Source: Arthrobacter gengyunqii
GTDB taxonomy: Bacteria; Actinomycetota; Actinomycetes; Actinomycetales; Micrococcaceae
Assembly: GCF_023022985.1 (NCBI RefSeq)
Contig: NZ_CP095461.1
Coordinates: 620,001 to 684,000 of the forward strand
DNA length: 64,000 nucleotides
Direction: 5' to 3'
This document shows, one piece after another, positions 28,637-37,447 of the stretch. The translations under genes and the position numbers were made by a program. Under the pieces are notes generated by a model. That model did no database searches. It was not told where the DNA came from and saw nothing but the letters and a program-made list of their open reading frames with translations. The first letter of the stretch is position 1, and each line of letters begins with the position of its first letter.

Positions 28637-29314
28637 TGACGCTGATTGCTTCAAAAGACGCGCCAGACCATCGAGGATGATATCCAGTCCGACGTCGAAT
28701 TCTGCGCCGAAACTGTAGCCGGGCTGCATGGCGCGGTCCATGGCCATTTCCGCCAGATACGGCAGGTCGTCCGGGGAAAAGGATCTGGCCATGGCTTCCA
28801 CCACTTCCGGATCCGAGTCGGGTCTCCCCACTGGCAGTCCGGCCTCCTGCAGCGCGAACCCATAGACATAGCTGTCCAGCAGGGCGTAGGCATGCCCGGC
28901 TGCCGCCAGGGAGAATCCGGCGCGCCGCAGCACACCGAGGGTGGCGTTGTGGTGGCGCAGGTTGGCCGTGCCCGGTGATGTGCGGGTCTCCATCAGGCCG
29001 ACGGCCCAGGGGTGGCGGGTCAGTGCGGCCCGCATGTCATGGGCGCGCCGCTCCATGGCGGCGCGCCAGTCTCCGGGTGCGCCGTCCGGCACGTCCACCT
29101 CGGAGAAGACGAGGTCGATCAGGCCGTCCAGGATGTCGTCCTTGTTGCTGACGTGGTGGTAGAGGGACATGGGCTGCACTGACATGGCCTGGGCCAGGGC
29201 GCGCATGGTCAGCGCCGCCAGCCCGCCGGTGTCCGCAATGCGGGCAGCCTGCTGCAGCACCCGCTCGCGCGTCAAAGGGGAGCGGGGCTGGTCCGGGGCC
29301 GGTTTTGAAGTCAT
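28628..29314 (-). CDS. TetR-family repressor
   Basis: 228 aa from the ATG at 29314; a TTG at 29323 adds three residues. N-terminal helix-turn-helix: AARIADTGGLAALTMRALAQ then VQPMSLYHHVSNKDDIL. The larger C-terminal domain has the layout of the tetracycline-repressor-like group, including HPWAVGLMETRTSPG. It is divergent from the zinc-free alcohol dehydrogenase/quinone reductase-type gene, with two matching palindromes between them. It is therefore likely to repress that gene and itself. Inducer unknown. Confidence 0.88.
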   Translation of the reverse strand: MTSKPAPDQPRSPLTRERVLQQAARIADTGGLAALTMRALAQAMSVQPMSLYHHVSNKDDILDGLIDLVFSEVDVPDGAPGDWRAAMERRAHDMRAALTRHPWAVGLMETRTSPGTANLRHHNATLGVLRRAGFSLAAAGHAYALLDSYVYGFALQEAGLPVGRPDSDPEVVEAMARSFSPDDLPYLAEMAMDRAMQPGYSFGAEFDVGLDIILDGLARLLKQSASDC

Positions 29315-29335
29315 TGCCGGCAAGTCTACCGCGAG

Positions 29336-29372
29336 CTTACTTAGTAAGGTACCGTCCCACTTACAAAGTAAG
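29336..29372. promoter_or_regulatory. tandem TetR operators
   Basis: Two palindromes of the form CTTAC-NNN-GTAAG: CTTACTTAGTAAG (29336-29348) and CTTACAAAGTAAG (29360-29372). Their centres are 24 bp apart, on nearly the same helix face, in the 100-base gap between the divergent TetR and oxidoreductase genes. Confidence 0.75.
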
Positions 29373-29414
29373 GCTGATGTGTTTTAAGAACGAACTTCCG
29401 CGAAAGGACCCGCC

Positions 29415-30494
29415 ATGTCCCGCACGTCACGCACTTCCAATAACGCCGCATCTTGTGACCCGTCCCGTCCGTCCACTCCGTCCGCCGTCCCTGCCGCTTC
29501 GTCGCCGGCCAGCTTGCCGGCTACAGCCCCCGCCGTGCTGCAAATCGCTTACGGTGGCCCGGAGGTCCTGCGCCTGGCTGAGCATCCGCTTCCTCAGCTG
29601 GAGGACGCAGATGTGCTGGTGCAGGTACGCGCCGCCGGGCTGGCCCGCGGAGCCTGGCACATGATGACGGGTGAACCGTATCTGCTCCGCGCGGCCTTCG
29701 GGTTGCGCCGGCCCCGGCAGCCCGTGTTGGGTCACAACCTCGCCGGCACCGTGGCCGCCGTCGGCGCCGCCGTCACTCGTTTCCGGATCGGGGATGAGGT
29801 GTTTGGAATCGGCCGGGGCACCTTTGCCGGCTTCTCCGCTGCAGCCGAGGAGAAGCTGGCGCTGAAGCCCGCCGGACTGGACTTCCAGCAGGCGGCAGTG
29901 GTTCCCGTGTCAGGGCTGACTGCGCTGCAGGCCCTGGATGCCGCCCGGGTGGCCGCGGGGATGAAGGTCCTGGTGCTGGGAGCGGCCGGCGGCGTCGGCA
30001 GTTTCGCAGTGCAGATGGCCCGGGCGGCCGGGGCCAAGGTCACTGGAGCGTGCAGTGCGGGCAAGGCGGAGTTTGTCCGGTCGCTTGGGGTCGCCGGGAT
30101 TATCGACTATGCGCGGGAGGATTTCGCTGCCGCCGGGACCCGGTTCGACGCGATTATCGACGTCGCCGGCAACCCGTCCCCGGCCCGCCTGCGCCGCGCA
30201 CTGGTGCCCGGCGGCACGGCCGTGCTTGCCGGCGGGGAGGGAGGCAACCGGCTGACCGGGGCCATCTTCGAACGGCAGGCCGGCGGTGCGGTCCTGTCGC
30301 TTTTCGGCAACCGACGATTGAAGGGGCTGATGTGCAGGGAGAATGGGAAAGACCTTGAGCGGCTCTCCGCCCTGATCGAGGCAGGAGAGGTGACACCCCG
30401 GATTGACAGCCGGTACCCGCTGGCCGACGTTGCCGAAGCGATGCGGCGGCTGGAATCCGGCCAGGTGTGCGGCAGCGTCGTCCTGATCCCGTGA
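29415..30494 (+). CDS. zinc-independent NAD(P)-dependent alcohol dehydrogenase / quinone reductase-like (MDR) protein
   Basis: 359 aa. The first ~35 residues are a Ser/Pro/Ala-rich tail absent from most relatives, and the MDR domain begins near VLQIAYGGPEVLRL. The substrate domain has PVLGHNLAGTVAAVG and GDEVFGIGRGTFAGF. The Rossmann domain shows VLGAAGGVGSFAVQMARA. The structural-zinc cysteines are absent. AAAGGA precedes the ATG. Control by the divergent TetR is likely from the twin operators upstream. Similar enzymes reduce quinones or reactive carbonyls; the substrate is unknown. Confidence 0.87.
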   Translation: MSRTSRTSNNAASCDPSRPSTPSAVPAASSPASLPATAPAVLQIAYGGPEVLRLAEHPLPQLEDADVLVQVRAAGLARGAWHMMTGEPYLLRAAFGLRRPRQPVLGHNLAGTVAAVGAAVTRFRIGDEVFGIGRGTFAGFSAAAEEKLALKPAGLDFQQAAVVPVSGLTALQALDAARVAAGMKVLVLGAAGGVGSFAVQMARAAGAKVTGACSAGKAEFVRSLGVAGIIDYAREDFAAAGTRFDAIIDVAGNPSPARLRRALVPGGTAVLAGGEGGNRLTGAIFERQAGGAVLSLFGNRRLKGLMCRENGKDLERLSALIEAGEVTPRIDSRYPLADVAEAMRRLESGQVCGSVVLIP

Positions 30495-30538
30495 GCTTCC
30501 GGTTGTTTTCCCTCCCCTTTAGGCAAGTCGACCGTTGT

Positions 30539-30627
30539 GGGATTTCCCTGCCACTGCGGAACGGCAGGGAAATCCCAAATCGGCAGCAGAATACCGAGGA
30601 CGGCGGAGCCCAAGCGGTTCCGCCGTC
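30539..30627. terminator. two terminator-like stems between convergent genes
   Basis: Stem 1: GGGATTTCCCTGCC (30539-30552) / GGCAGGGAAATCCC (30563-30576), 14 perfect pairs. Stem 2: GACGGCGGA (30599-30607) / TCCGCCGTC (30619-30627), then GTTTCAATTTGTTTA on plus. They separate the oxidoreductase gene from the convergent F420-type gene. Confidence 0.7.
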
Positions 30628-30649
30628 GTCGTTTCAATTTGTTTAGGAG

Positions 30650-31093
30650 TTAGTCCATCCGCTTCAGGACGAACACCGGGATCTCCCGGTCCGTTTTCGC
30701 CTGGTAGTCCGCATACGGGGGATACGCGGCCACGGCCCGCTCCCACCAGAGCGCCTTTTCCTCGCCGGTAATTTCGCGGGCCCGCATGTCCCACTTCTGC
30801 GGGCCGTCCTGAAGTTCCACATGCGGGTTGGCCAAGATGTTGAAGTACCAGACGGGATGCTTGGGCGCGCCGCCCAGGGAGGCGACGACGGCGTACTCGC
30901 CGTCGTGCTCCACCCGCATCAGCGGCGTCTTGCGCAGCTTTCCGGACTTGGCGCCGACGGTGGTCAGCAGGACCACCGGACGTCCGTTGAGGGTGGTGCC
31001 CTCGGTGCCGCCGGAACTTTCGATCAGCTCCGCCTGGTCGCGGGCACGTTTGCTGGCACTGGGGGCATATTCACCGGTAAGAGGCATGGCCAC
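30650..31093 (-). CDS. deazaflavin (F420)-dependent nitroreductase-family protein
   Basis: 147 aa. The Ddn-type signature is clear: [20 protein letters not shown], then [21 protein letters not shown] and the closing [16 protein letters not shown]. It is a split-barrel protein that binds F420H2 or a flavin and is related to the Mycobacterium nitroimidazole-activating enzyme. The GTG at 31093 is chosen because AAAGGGG lies 7 bases upstream; an ATG two codons later is possible. Physiological substrate unknown. Confidence 0.9.
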   Translation of the reverse strand: MAMPLTGEYAPSASKRARDQAELIESSGGTEGTTLNGRPVVLLTTVGAKSGKLRKTPLMRVEHDGEYAVVASLGGAPKHPVWYFNILANPHVELQDGPQKWDMRAREITGEEKALWWERAVAAYPPYADYQAKTDREIPVFVLKRMD

Positions 31094-31226
31094 CAGTCAA
31101 CCCCTTTGCCGAGCGAAGGTCCAGTTCCTCCGGAGCGGGGGTGAAGCACCCGGTTGACGGCTCCGGTGCGCCAACCCAGACTGTGGAAGGACACCGCCAG
31201 CAACATTCGGGAGGCGTGGACCGCCG

Positions 31227-31421
31227 ATGACAACACCCCTGGACGCCCTTCCCAAGGTCGGAGCGCCGGCGACCCGCGCCCTTGAGGCCGCAGGTTATTC
31301 AACGCTGCAGGGACTTGCGGGGATTCCGCGGGCGGATCTGTCAGCGCTGCATGGCTTGGGGCCAAAGGCACTGGACATTATTGAGCGTGCGCTCGCCGAG
31401 CACGGACTGGGACTCGGCTGA
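31227..31421 (+). CDS. small helix-hairpin-helix protein
   Basis: 64 aa, almost entirely one helix-hairpin-helix unit: LPKVGAPATRALEAAGYST and then LSALHGLGPKALDIIERAL, where GLGPKA is the hairpin. GGGAGG lies 12 bases before the ATG. This resembles the C-terminal DNA-contact domain of RNA polymerase alpha and DNA-repair enzymes but stands alone. It may bind DNA; no partner is evident. Confidence 0.75.
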   Translation: MTTPLDALPKVGAPATRALEAAGYSTLQGLAGIPRADLSALHGLGPKALDIIERALAEHGLGLG

Positions 31422-31507
31422 GCACGGTGCTGCGCACGCCCGCGGCGCCGGTATGCCATGATGATCCTGCGCGGCCGGCTTCGCCGTGCAGGAATCCGGG
31501 GGGAACA

Positions 31508-31897
31508 ATGCGGCTACACCACGTGCAGGTCTCGATACCCAAAGGCGGCGAAGACCAGGCCCGCAGCTTTTACGGCGACGCCCTGGGCTTGACCGAGGTG
31601 CCCAAGCCTCCGTCCCTCGCCGGACGCGGCGGTTGCTGGTTCCGTGCCTTCGACGGTGAAACCGTGGTGGCAGAAATACACCTTGGCGTTGATTCGCCCT
31701 TTGTTCCCGCCAAGAAGGCGCACCCCGCGCTCGTCACGGGCTCCGCCGAAGAACTCGAAGCCCTCGGCGCCCGCATCGAATCGGCCGGTTTTGACGTGTC
31801 TTGGGAGGAACGGCACACCTTCGAAGGCTACGAGCGGTTCCACTGCCGGGACCCCTTCAACAACCGGGTGGAAGTACTCTCGCCCCTCACGAGCTGA
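31508..31897 (+). CDS. VOC superfamily (glyoxalase-like) protein
   Basis: 129 aa from the ATG at 31508, which has GGGGGG four bases upstream. HHVQVSIPKGGEDQARSFYG opens the fold with a metal His, EIHLGVDSPF carries the next ligand, and RDPFNNRVEVLS ends it with the Glu. The pattern HxQ...H...E is typical of metal-dependent glyoxalase-like enzymes. Substrate unknown. Confidence 0.85.
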   Translation: MRLHHVQVSIPKGGEDQARSFYGDALGLTEVPKPPSLAGRGGCWFRAFDGETVVAEIHLGVDSPFVPAKKAHPALVTGSAEELEALGARIESAGFDVSWEERHTFEGYERFHCRDPFNNRVEVLSPLTS

Positions 31898-32394
31898 ACT
31901 GAGCTGAGCCGGGCCGAGCTGAGCCGGCGGTGGAACTGCGACCAGAAGGCAAGTTGGGACCCGGTCGGAAACTTTGGCCTGTCTCGGTTGACGCCTCAGC
32001 ACTGCACCCATACCGTGCCTCGTACATTCGCGCCCGCCACCGTGATTCCGCGGCGGCACAGACGGAGCGGGTGCGCCCGTTCACACCGGACCACCGCTCC
32101 GTTACACCGCATGCACCGGCATGCGAATCCAGCGGTAGCCGCCGCGCCCAGGGGGTGATCGCGGCCCGTATGAGGGAACGCTTCATGGAACGAAGACACT
32201 AGTGCGCAAGAAACGCACCGGCACGCAGCCGCACCAACACCGCTGATCCCGTTTCACGGGCAGCATTTCCCCTCCCCGGCAGGCCGACGACGCCCGCCCG
32301 CAGGGACAGCCGCTGACATTTGCATCAGCCGCACCATCTGGTACCCCCGCTCACGTCCTTGGCGTGCGCCGTCATGACCGTATGAGGAGTTTTC
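31898..32394. other. gene-free stretch before the GH3 gene
   Basis: 497 bases. Open frames here lack a ribosome site and family features. It begins with a GAGCTGA/GCCGGGC-rich tandem pattern (CTGAGCTGAGCCGGGCCGAG and related). The last ~100 bases presumably hold the promoter and leader of the secreted beta-glucosidase, with AGGAG just before its ATG. Confidence 0.6.
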
Positions 32395-35283
32395 ATGCCC
32401 AAACCACAACACCGCAGAGCCCGGAGAACCGGGTTCGCCGCGCTCACCGCACTGCTCGTCGCCATTGGACTGTTTCCGGCCGGCGCCGCAGCTGCACCCC
32501 TGACTCCGACGGCGCACGCGGATTTTGCGCCGCAGGCGGCTCCGCCGGGCATGCCCTGGATGGACCCCGAACTTCCGCCCGAAGAAAGGGCGGACCTGGT
32601 GGTCGCGGCCATGACACTGGAGCAAAAGGTGGACTATCTGGTGCAGAGCGGCGGCCCCGGTGTCCCTGAACTGGGCCTTCCTCCGATCCGCAGCAAGGAC
32701 GGCTGCTGCGGGCTGGCCCTGGAAAGCACGCCGACGACGGCGCTGCCGGTGGGCGTGGCCCTGGCCTCCACCTTCGACACCGACCTCGCACAGGCCTACG
32801 GCGCAGTGTCCGGCGAGGAAGCCCGCGCCACCGGCTACAACGCCATTGCCGGACCGACCATGGATTTGGTCCGTACGCCCTTCAACGGCCGCATGTGGGA
32901 GGACCTGGGGGAGGATCCAGTCCTGAGCGGATTCACTGCCGCCGCGCAGACCGACGGCGAGCAGAGCGCCGAGGTGTCCGCGCTGGTCAAGCACTACAAC
33001 CTGAACAACTTTGAGACCCGGCGCGGCCACGTCGACATTGAAGTTGATGAGCGGACGCTGCAGGAAACGTACACCCGCCCTTGGGAACGGCTGGTCAGCC
33101 AGGCCGACCCCGGCGCCGTGATGTGTTCCTTCAACAAGGTGAACGGCGAGTTTGCCTGCGGCAATGATGTGCTGCTGAACCAGATCCTCAAGGGCCAGCT
33201 GGGCTTCGAGGGCTTCGTGTCCTCGGACTTCAACGCCGCCAAGAGTTTCGCCGACTATGAAGCAGGGCTCGACGTCGCCGGGCCGGGACTCGAATTTGCC
33301 GGGCCGGCGCTGCTCGCGGCAGTCCAGAACGGCACCGTGCCCGAGGCCCGGGTTACCGATGCCGCACGCCGCGTGGCGCTGACCATGTTCAAGTACGGAA
33401 TTGTGGACAACCCGCCGGTGGGATCCTTCGTGAATCCCCAACCGGTGGAACCGGCAATTCCCGCCGCCATGCTCGATGAGCACGCGGCGGTGGCCGCCGA
33501 AGTGGCCGGCAAGTCAGCCGTGCTGCTTCGGAATGAGGACTCCGCGCTGCCGCTGGCGGCGGACACCGGCTCGCTGGCAGTGATCGGTTCCGACGCCGAC
33601 TGGTACATCGACGGCGGCGGATCCGGCGCCATTCCCAACCCGGCACGCCTGACCACCATTCTGGACGGGATCACCGCCCGGGCCGAGGGTGCCGCCGTCG
33701 AGTATTCACCCGGTACCGATCCGGTGAGCCTGGCGGATACCCTGCCCGGGCCGCCGCCGGTTCCGTCCGGAATTCTCACCGGAGTCAACGCCGAATACCG
33801 GCTCGGAATCAACAATTTCGCCGGCGAACCGGCACTGGCCCGGTCCGAACTGCAGGTCAACCTCCGAACCGGCATTTCCGCCGACACGATCAACACCTCG
33901 CAGGTTCCGGGCATCGGCGCCGCCCTGGCCTCACAGCCGATCAGTGCGCTCTGGACCGGAACCCTGGTGCCGCCGGTTACCGGCGCTTACACCTTCTCGC
34001 TGACCCACCTGGGCACCGCGCGGCTGTTCCTCAACGACCAGGAAGTCATCACCGGTCCGGCCGCACCGTTCGGCACTCAGGAAGCGACGGTGAACCTGAC
34101 CGCCGGCCAGAATGCCGCCGTGCGGATCGAGTACACCACCGACGCTCCCAACCAGTTCAACGGCGGACTCAATGACCAGCCCGGAGCCATGATGCGCTTC
34201 GGCTGGACCCCGCCGGAGGGCGTGCTGCCGCCCAAGATGCAGGCAGCGGTGGACGCTGCGGCGGAGGCGGAAGTCGCCGTCGTCGTCGCCCGTGACTACA
34301 CCGGTGAAGCCGCGGACCGCGGTTCACTGGTGCTGCCGCAGGACCAGGACCGCCTGATCCGGGAGGTGTCCGCGGTGAACCCGAACACCATTGTTGTCCT
34401 GGCCACCAGCGGCCCTGTCACCATGCCCTGGCTCGACGACGTGTCCTCCGTGATGGAGGTCTGGTACCCGGGTCAGTCGCAGGGAACGACTGTGGCCTCG
34501 CTGCTGTACGGCGACGTGAATCCGTCCGGAAAACTCCCGGTAACCTTCCCGGCCAGCGATGAGCAGGCCGTGCAGGTGGCGGCGCCGAATCCGTTCAGCC
34601 TCGTTGAGGTGGTGGATCCGGTGGTGCCGTACACCGAGGGTGTCTTCGTGGGATACCGCGGGTATCTGGAGCAGGGGCTGACGCCGCTGTTCCCGTTTGG
34701 GCACGGGTTGTCCTACACCGAGTTCGACTACCGGAAGCTGAAGGTCAGCGGCAAGGTGAATGCCAAGAATCCCGAGGCATCCGTTTCGGTGCGGGTGCGG
34801 AACACCGGTGACGTGGCGGGCGAGGAAACGGTGCAGGTCTACGTCGGCAGCCTTCCGACGGATGTGTCCACACCGGAGCTGGCACTGGCCGGATTCGGCA
34901 ACATCACGCTGGAGCCCGGCGAGAAGGGCACAGTGGACATTGAGCTGGACCCGCGGTCCCTGCAGTACTGGGATGTCGCCACGGGCACCTGGGTGACGCC
35001 CACCGGCGAGATCCCCATCTATGTCGGCAGCTCCGTAGAGGACCTGCGGCTGGAAGGAAGCCTGTCTGTCAGCAACAAATGCCACGACCGCGGTCACGAC
35101 AGGCACGACAGGTACGCGGATGCCGGCAACGAGTGGGACGGTGCCGGCTACGACCACGGGACGAAGAGCCACGGCGGCACCACGCTCGACAGTGTGGGCG
35201 CGGGCTACGACGGACGCGGCGGCGGACGCGGTGGCGGACGCGGCGGCGGTGGGCACGGCGGCGGCGGTTACTGCCGGAGTTAG
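32395..35283 (+). CDS. secreted glycoside hydrolase family 3 beta-glucosidase with PA14 insert and Gly/His-rich tail
   Basis: 962 aa. Signal peptide: basic RRARR, hydrophobic core, cleavage near AAAAPL. The GH3 N domain holds PRGHVDIEV-like RRGHVDIEVDERTL and the nucleophile Asp278 in GFVSSDFN (most relatives have SDW). A PA14 carbohydrate-binding insert spans roughly 460-600 (SALWTGTLVPPVTGAYTF). The GH3 C domain and a fibronectin-III-like end (VSVRVRNTGDVAGEETVQVYV) follow. From ~895 the tail is unusual: Asp/His repeats, then Gly-Arg-Gly runs, flanked by one cysteine at each end. Hydrolyses beta-linked glucosides outside the cell. Confidence 0.92.
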   Translation: MPKPQHRRARRTGFAALTALLVAIGLFPAGAAAAPLTPTAHADFAPQAAPPGMPWMDPELPPEERADLVVAAMTLEQKVDYLVQSGGPGVPELGLPPIRSKDGCCGLALESTPTTALPVGVALASTFDTDLAQAYGAVSGEEARATGYNAIAGPTMDLVRTPFNGRMWEDLGEDPVLSGFTAAAQTDGEQSAEVSALVKHYNLNNFETRRGHVDIEVDERTLQETYTRPWERLVSQADPGAVMCSFNKVNGEFACGNDVLLNQILKGQLGFEGFVSSDFNAAKSFADYEAGLDVAGPGLEFAGPALLAAVQNGTVPEARVTDAARRVALTMFKYGIVDNPPVGSFVNPQPVEPAIPAAMLDEHAAVAAEVAGKSAVLLRNEDSALPLAADTGSLAVIGSDADWYIDGGGSGAIPNPARLTTILDGITARAEGAAVEYSPGTDPVSLADTLPGPPPVPSGILTGVNAEYRLGINNFAGEPALARSELQVNLRTGISADTINTSQVPGIGAALASQPISALWTGTLVPPVTGAYTFSLTHLGTARLFLNDQEVITGPAAPFGTQEATVNLTAGQNAAVRIEYTTDAPNQFNGGLNDQPGAMMRFGWTPPEGVLPPKMQAAVDAAAEAEVAVVVARDYTGEAADRGSLVLPQDQDRLIREVSAVNPNTIVVLATSGPVTMPWLDDVSSVMEVWYPGQSQGTTVASLLYGDVNPSGKLPVTFPASDEQAVQVAAPNPFSLVEVVDPVVPYTEGVFVGYRGYLEQGLTPLFPFGHGLSYTEFDYRKLKVSGKVNAKNPEASVSVRVRNTGDVAGEETVQVYVGSLPTDVSTPELALAGFGNITLEPGEKGTVDIELDPRSLQYWDVATGTWVTPTGEIPIYVGSSVEDLRLEGSLSVSNKCHDRGHDRHDRYADAGNEWDGAGYDHGTKSHGGTTLDSVGAGYDGRGGGRGGGRGGGGHGGGGYCRS

Positions 35284-35310
35284 CCCGTACCGCGGAGGTT
35301 AGCGCAAAGA

Positions 35311-35348
35311 CAGCTGGAGCCCGGGACTCAGGTCCCGGGCTCCAGCTG
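35311..35348. terminator. terminator after the GH3 gene
   Basis: Perfect 17-bp stem (35311-35327 paired with 35332-35348) with the four-base loop TCAG, then a moderately T-rich run. It separates the GH3 gene from the convergent nuclease gene and can act both ways. Confidence 0.85.
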
Positions 35349-35381
35349 CGTGGCGGTGCTTTTGGTTAACGCGTCGCTGCT

Positions 35382-36458
35382 TTAGCAGGGACGCCAGGAC
35401 TTGCCGCCGGGCGCGTAGCAGCGGGGACCGGTGTATCCGGGCGGATTAACGTTCTGCGCAGGGGGCGGGTTGTAAGTCTGCTCGGGCGGCGGGTTGTAGG
35501 TTGGCGCGGGAGGAACGGCTGCAGCCCGACGGTTGGCTTCGGCCTCCGCAGCAATCCGATCCGCTTCGGCCTGGGCGGCAGCAACACGCTCAGCCTCCGC
35601 TTGGGCGGCCACCCGGTCCGCTTCAGCCTTCGCCTCGGCCTTCCGAATCACTTCGTTCTCGGCGTTCTGGCGCTCTTCCTGCAGGGCCACCAGGTCACCG
35701 TGGTGTGTGTGCACCGTGTCCTTGGCCTCGTCTGCACGAGCCTTCCAGACGGCTTTCTCCGACTCGGAAAGGGCAGCCCACATGATGGACCTTCCTTCTC
35801 GGGTGGCCGCTTCCAAGGCGTCGAACCCCTCGTCAACAAGCTTCGCCAGCACCAAAACCGCAGCTGCGGAGGCAGCCGCCGTCGCCGCCGTTGACCCCGT
35901 GTCTTGCAGCGCGGCAGCCTGGGCAGCGGTGTTTTCCAGTGCAGCAACCATCGCAGGAACGGTGCACTCAATATCCTCGGCAAAGAGCCCGGCCTGCTGC
36001 TCCTGCGCTTCCTGATATGCCTCATCCACCGGCGGGCGGAACTTGGAGTTCGGCTCGTACGTCACGGGCACACCCAACCCCCGGCGGGCAACCTCGGCGT
36101 TGATGAGGAGATCCTCGTCGTCGTACACGGCCGCCAAGGTGCGGCCGTAACGGTCCTCGCGCTCGACGTCGAACGCGAGAGTTACCGTGCTTCCTTCCGG
36201 CAGAGCCTCGGTCAGGAAATCGGTCGCCTCGGGGCCCATGCATTCCACGGGTTTGTCGGGATCCTTGGTTTCGGGGGTGTCCACGTTCAGCAGGCGGACG
36301 GTCAGTTCCTGATCGTCGAAGTCCACAAGCAGGGTGTCTCCGTCAATAACCCGAATGACAGTTCCTTCGTCGTCATTACCCGTGGACGCGACGGCGATGG
36401 TGGTTACGGCAACCAGAGCGGCGGCGGTGGCCGCGAGTACTTTCGTGCGCCCGATCAT
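35382..36458 (-). CDS. secreted thermonuclease (SNase) with coiled-coil and C-terminal cysteine motif
   Basis: 358 aa. N-terminal signal or anchor (VLAATAAALVAVTTIAVAS). Residues ~30-165 form a staphylococcal-nuclease fold: VIRVIDGDTLLV, VRLLNVDTPETKD and EREDRYGRTLAAV hold the catalytic Asp, Arg, Glu and Arg set. Then an Ala/Glu-rich coiled coil (~170-310) and a Pro-rich segment with repeated YNPPPEQT / YNPPPAQN. The protein ends RCYAPGGKSWRPC, an Excalibur-like cysteine pair recalling wall-associated actinobacterial nucleases. It degrades extracellular DNA or RNA. Confidence 0.9.
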   Translation of the reverse strand: MIGRTKVLAATAAALVAVTTIAVASTGNDDEGTVIRVIDGDTLLVDFDDQELTVRLLNVDTPETKDPDKPVECMGPEATDFLTEALPEGSTVTLAFDVEREDRYGRTLAAVYDDEDLLINAEVARRGLGVPVTYEPNSKFRPPVDEAYQEAQEQQAGLFAEDIECTVPAMVAALENTAAQAAALQDTGSTAATAAASAAAVLVLAKLVDEGFDALEAATREGRSIMWAALSESEKAVWKARADEAKDTVHTHHGDLVALQEERQNAENEVIRKAEAKAEADRVAAQAEAERVAAAQAEADRIAAEAEANRRAAAVPPAPTYNPPPEQTYNPPPAQNVNPPGYTGPRCYAPGGKSWRPC

Positions 36459-36772
36459 CGAAGCGGCTTATCGAGAGAAGAGAAACGGTCCGACACGGAC
36501 GGTTTTCCGGCTTCCGGAAGATCCGGACCTGGAACTGCGGAGGAGTGAGCTCCGCTGGTGCTGTGATGCAAGATTTCCCCAACTATTGAATTGTCTCCCT
36601 GAGGCTACTGGTTGCTGGTGACAATGGCGAAACAATGCGGTCCGGCTGTTCCGTGCCTGATGTGCAGGCTGAGGCGGCGGACCTGAAAGAATGGAAGTTC
36701 CCGGCGGCAGGCGTGCCCGCCGGACCTCAGGTACCAAAAACAGTCTCACGCCCTGGAATGGAGCTCCACCAC

Positions 36773-37168
36773 ATGTCATCCGATTCATCTGCCGCCAACA
36801 CCTTCGGGATTTCGACCGAGGACCGTGTCACGGTCTACGGCGCGCTGGACCGTCCGGAGGTCGCCCCGTTCCTGCCCGCCCAGGCGTACCTCGCCGAATC
36901 CGGTTCGCGGATCCCGGCCGACGTCGTCGTGCTGTTTGCGGGCTCCGCAGCCGATCTGGCGCATGACCTGTCCGGTGCCGCGGGTGCCGTGGAACCAGGC
37001 GGCGTGCTGTGGGTCTGCTACCCCTCGGCGGCAGCGGTGGCCGAGGAGCGCGACCTCAACCGCGACACCGTGGCCTCCCTGCTGCAGGACAACGGGTGGG
37101 AACCGCTGGCAGACGCCTCCGTGGGCGAGGAATGGTCCGCGGTACGCGGACAGCCGACGCCAAAATAA
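36773..37168 (+). CDS. DUF3052-like small protein
   Basis: 131 aa from the ATG at 36773; GGAG lies 9 bases upstream inside the previous possible start (36758). The layout is alpha/beta: RIPADVVVLFAGSAADLAHDL, then PGGVLWVCYPS and a final WEPLADASVGEEWSAVR. This order and the closing EWSAVR match the pattern of DUF3052 proteins of actinobacteria, but the match is from memory of the pattern and weak. Function unknown. About 310 bases before it contain no other gene. Confidence 0.55.
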   Translation: MSSDSSAANTFGISTEDRVTVYGALDRPEVAPFLPAQAYLAESGSRIPADVVVLFAGSAADLAHDLSGAAGAVEPGGVLWVCYPSAAAVAEERDLNRDTVASLLQDNGWEPLADASVGEEWSAVRGQPTPK

Positions 37169-37447
37169 GGGCAGGACACAGGGACAGGAAACTACGGGCG
37201 GTCGGGCCGAACGGGCAGAGGTTGCGGTTGCATAAACATTCCAATACCTCTTGTCCTGATGCGGCCGGAGTGGAATTGTTGGCACCGCCCGCAAATACCT
37301 GACGGTTGCTTTTAGTCACGGGGCGTTACAGCGTTGTATCCGTCCGATCCAGTCCTGCGGCAGTTGTGTGGGGGCTTCCGCCGTATCCCGGGGCGCCATG
37401 CCAGAGTCTCGCCGCCGGATTCGGGTCCTTTCCCAAAAGGCACAACC

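Noticed and set aside
31887..32202. Two overlapping frames (99 and 90 codons) in the gene-free stretch
   Set aside because: No ribosome site, no recognisable sequence, Arg/Ser/His-rich composition typical of non-coding G/C-rich DNA.
32254..33483. 409-codon minus-strand frame opposite the GH3 gene
   Set aside because: Shadow of a gene with clear signal peptide and GH3 motifs.
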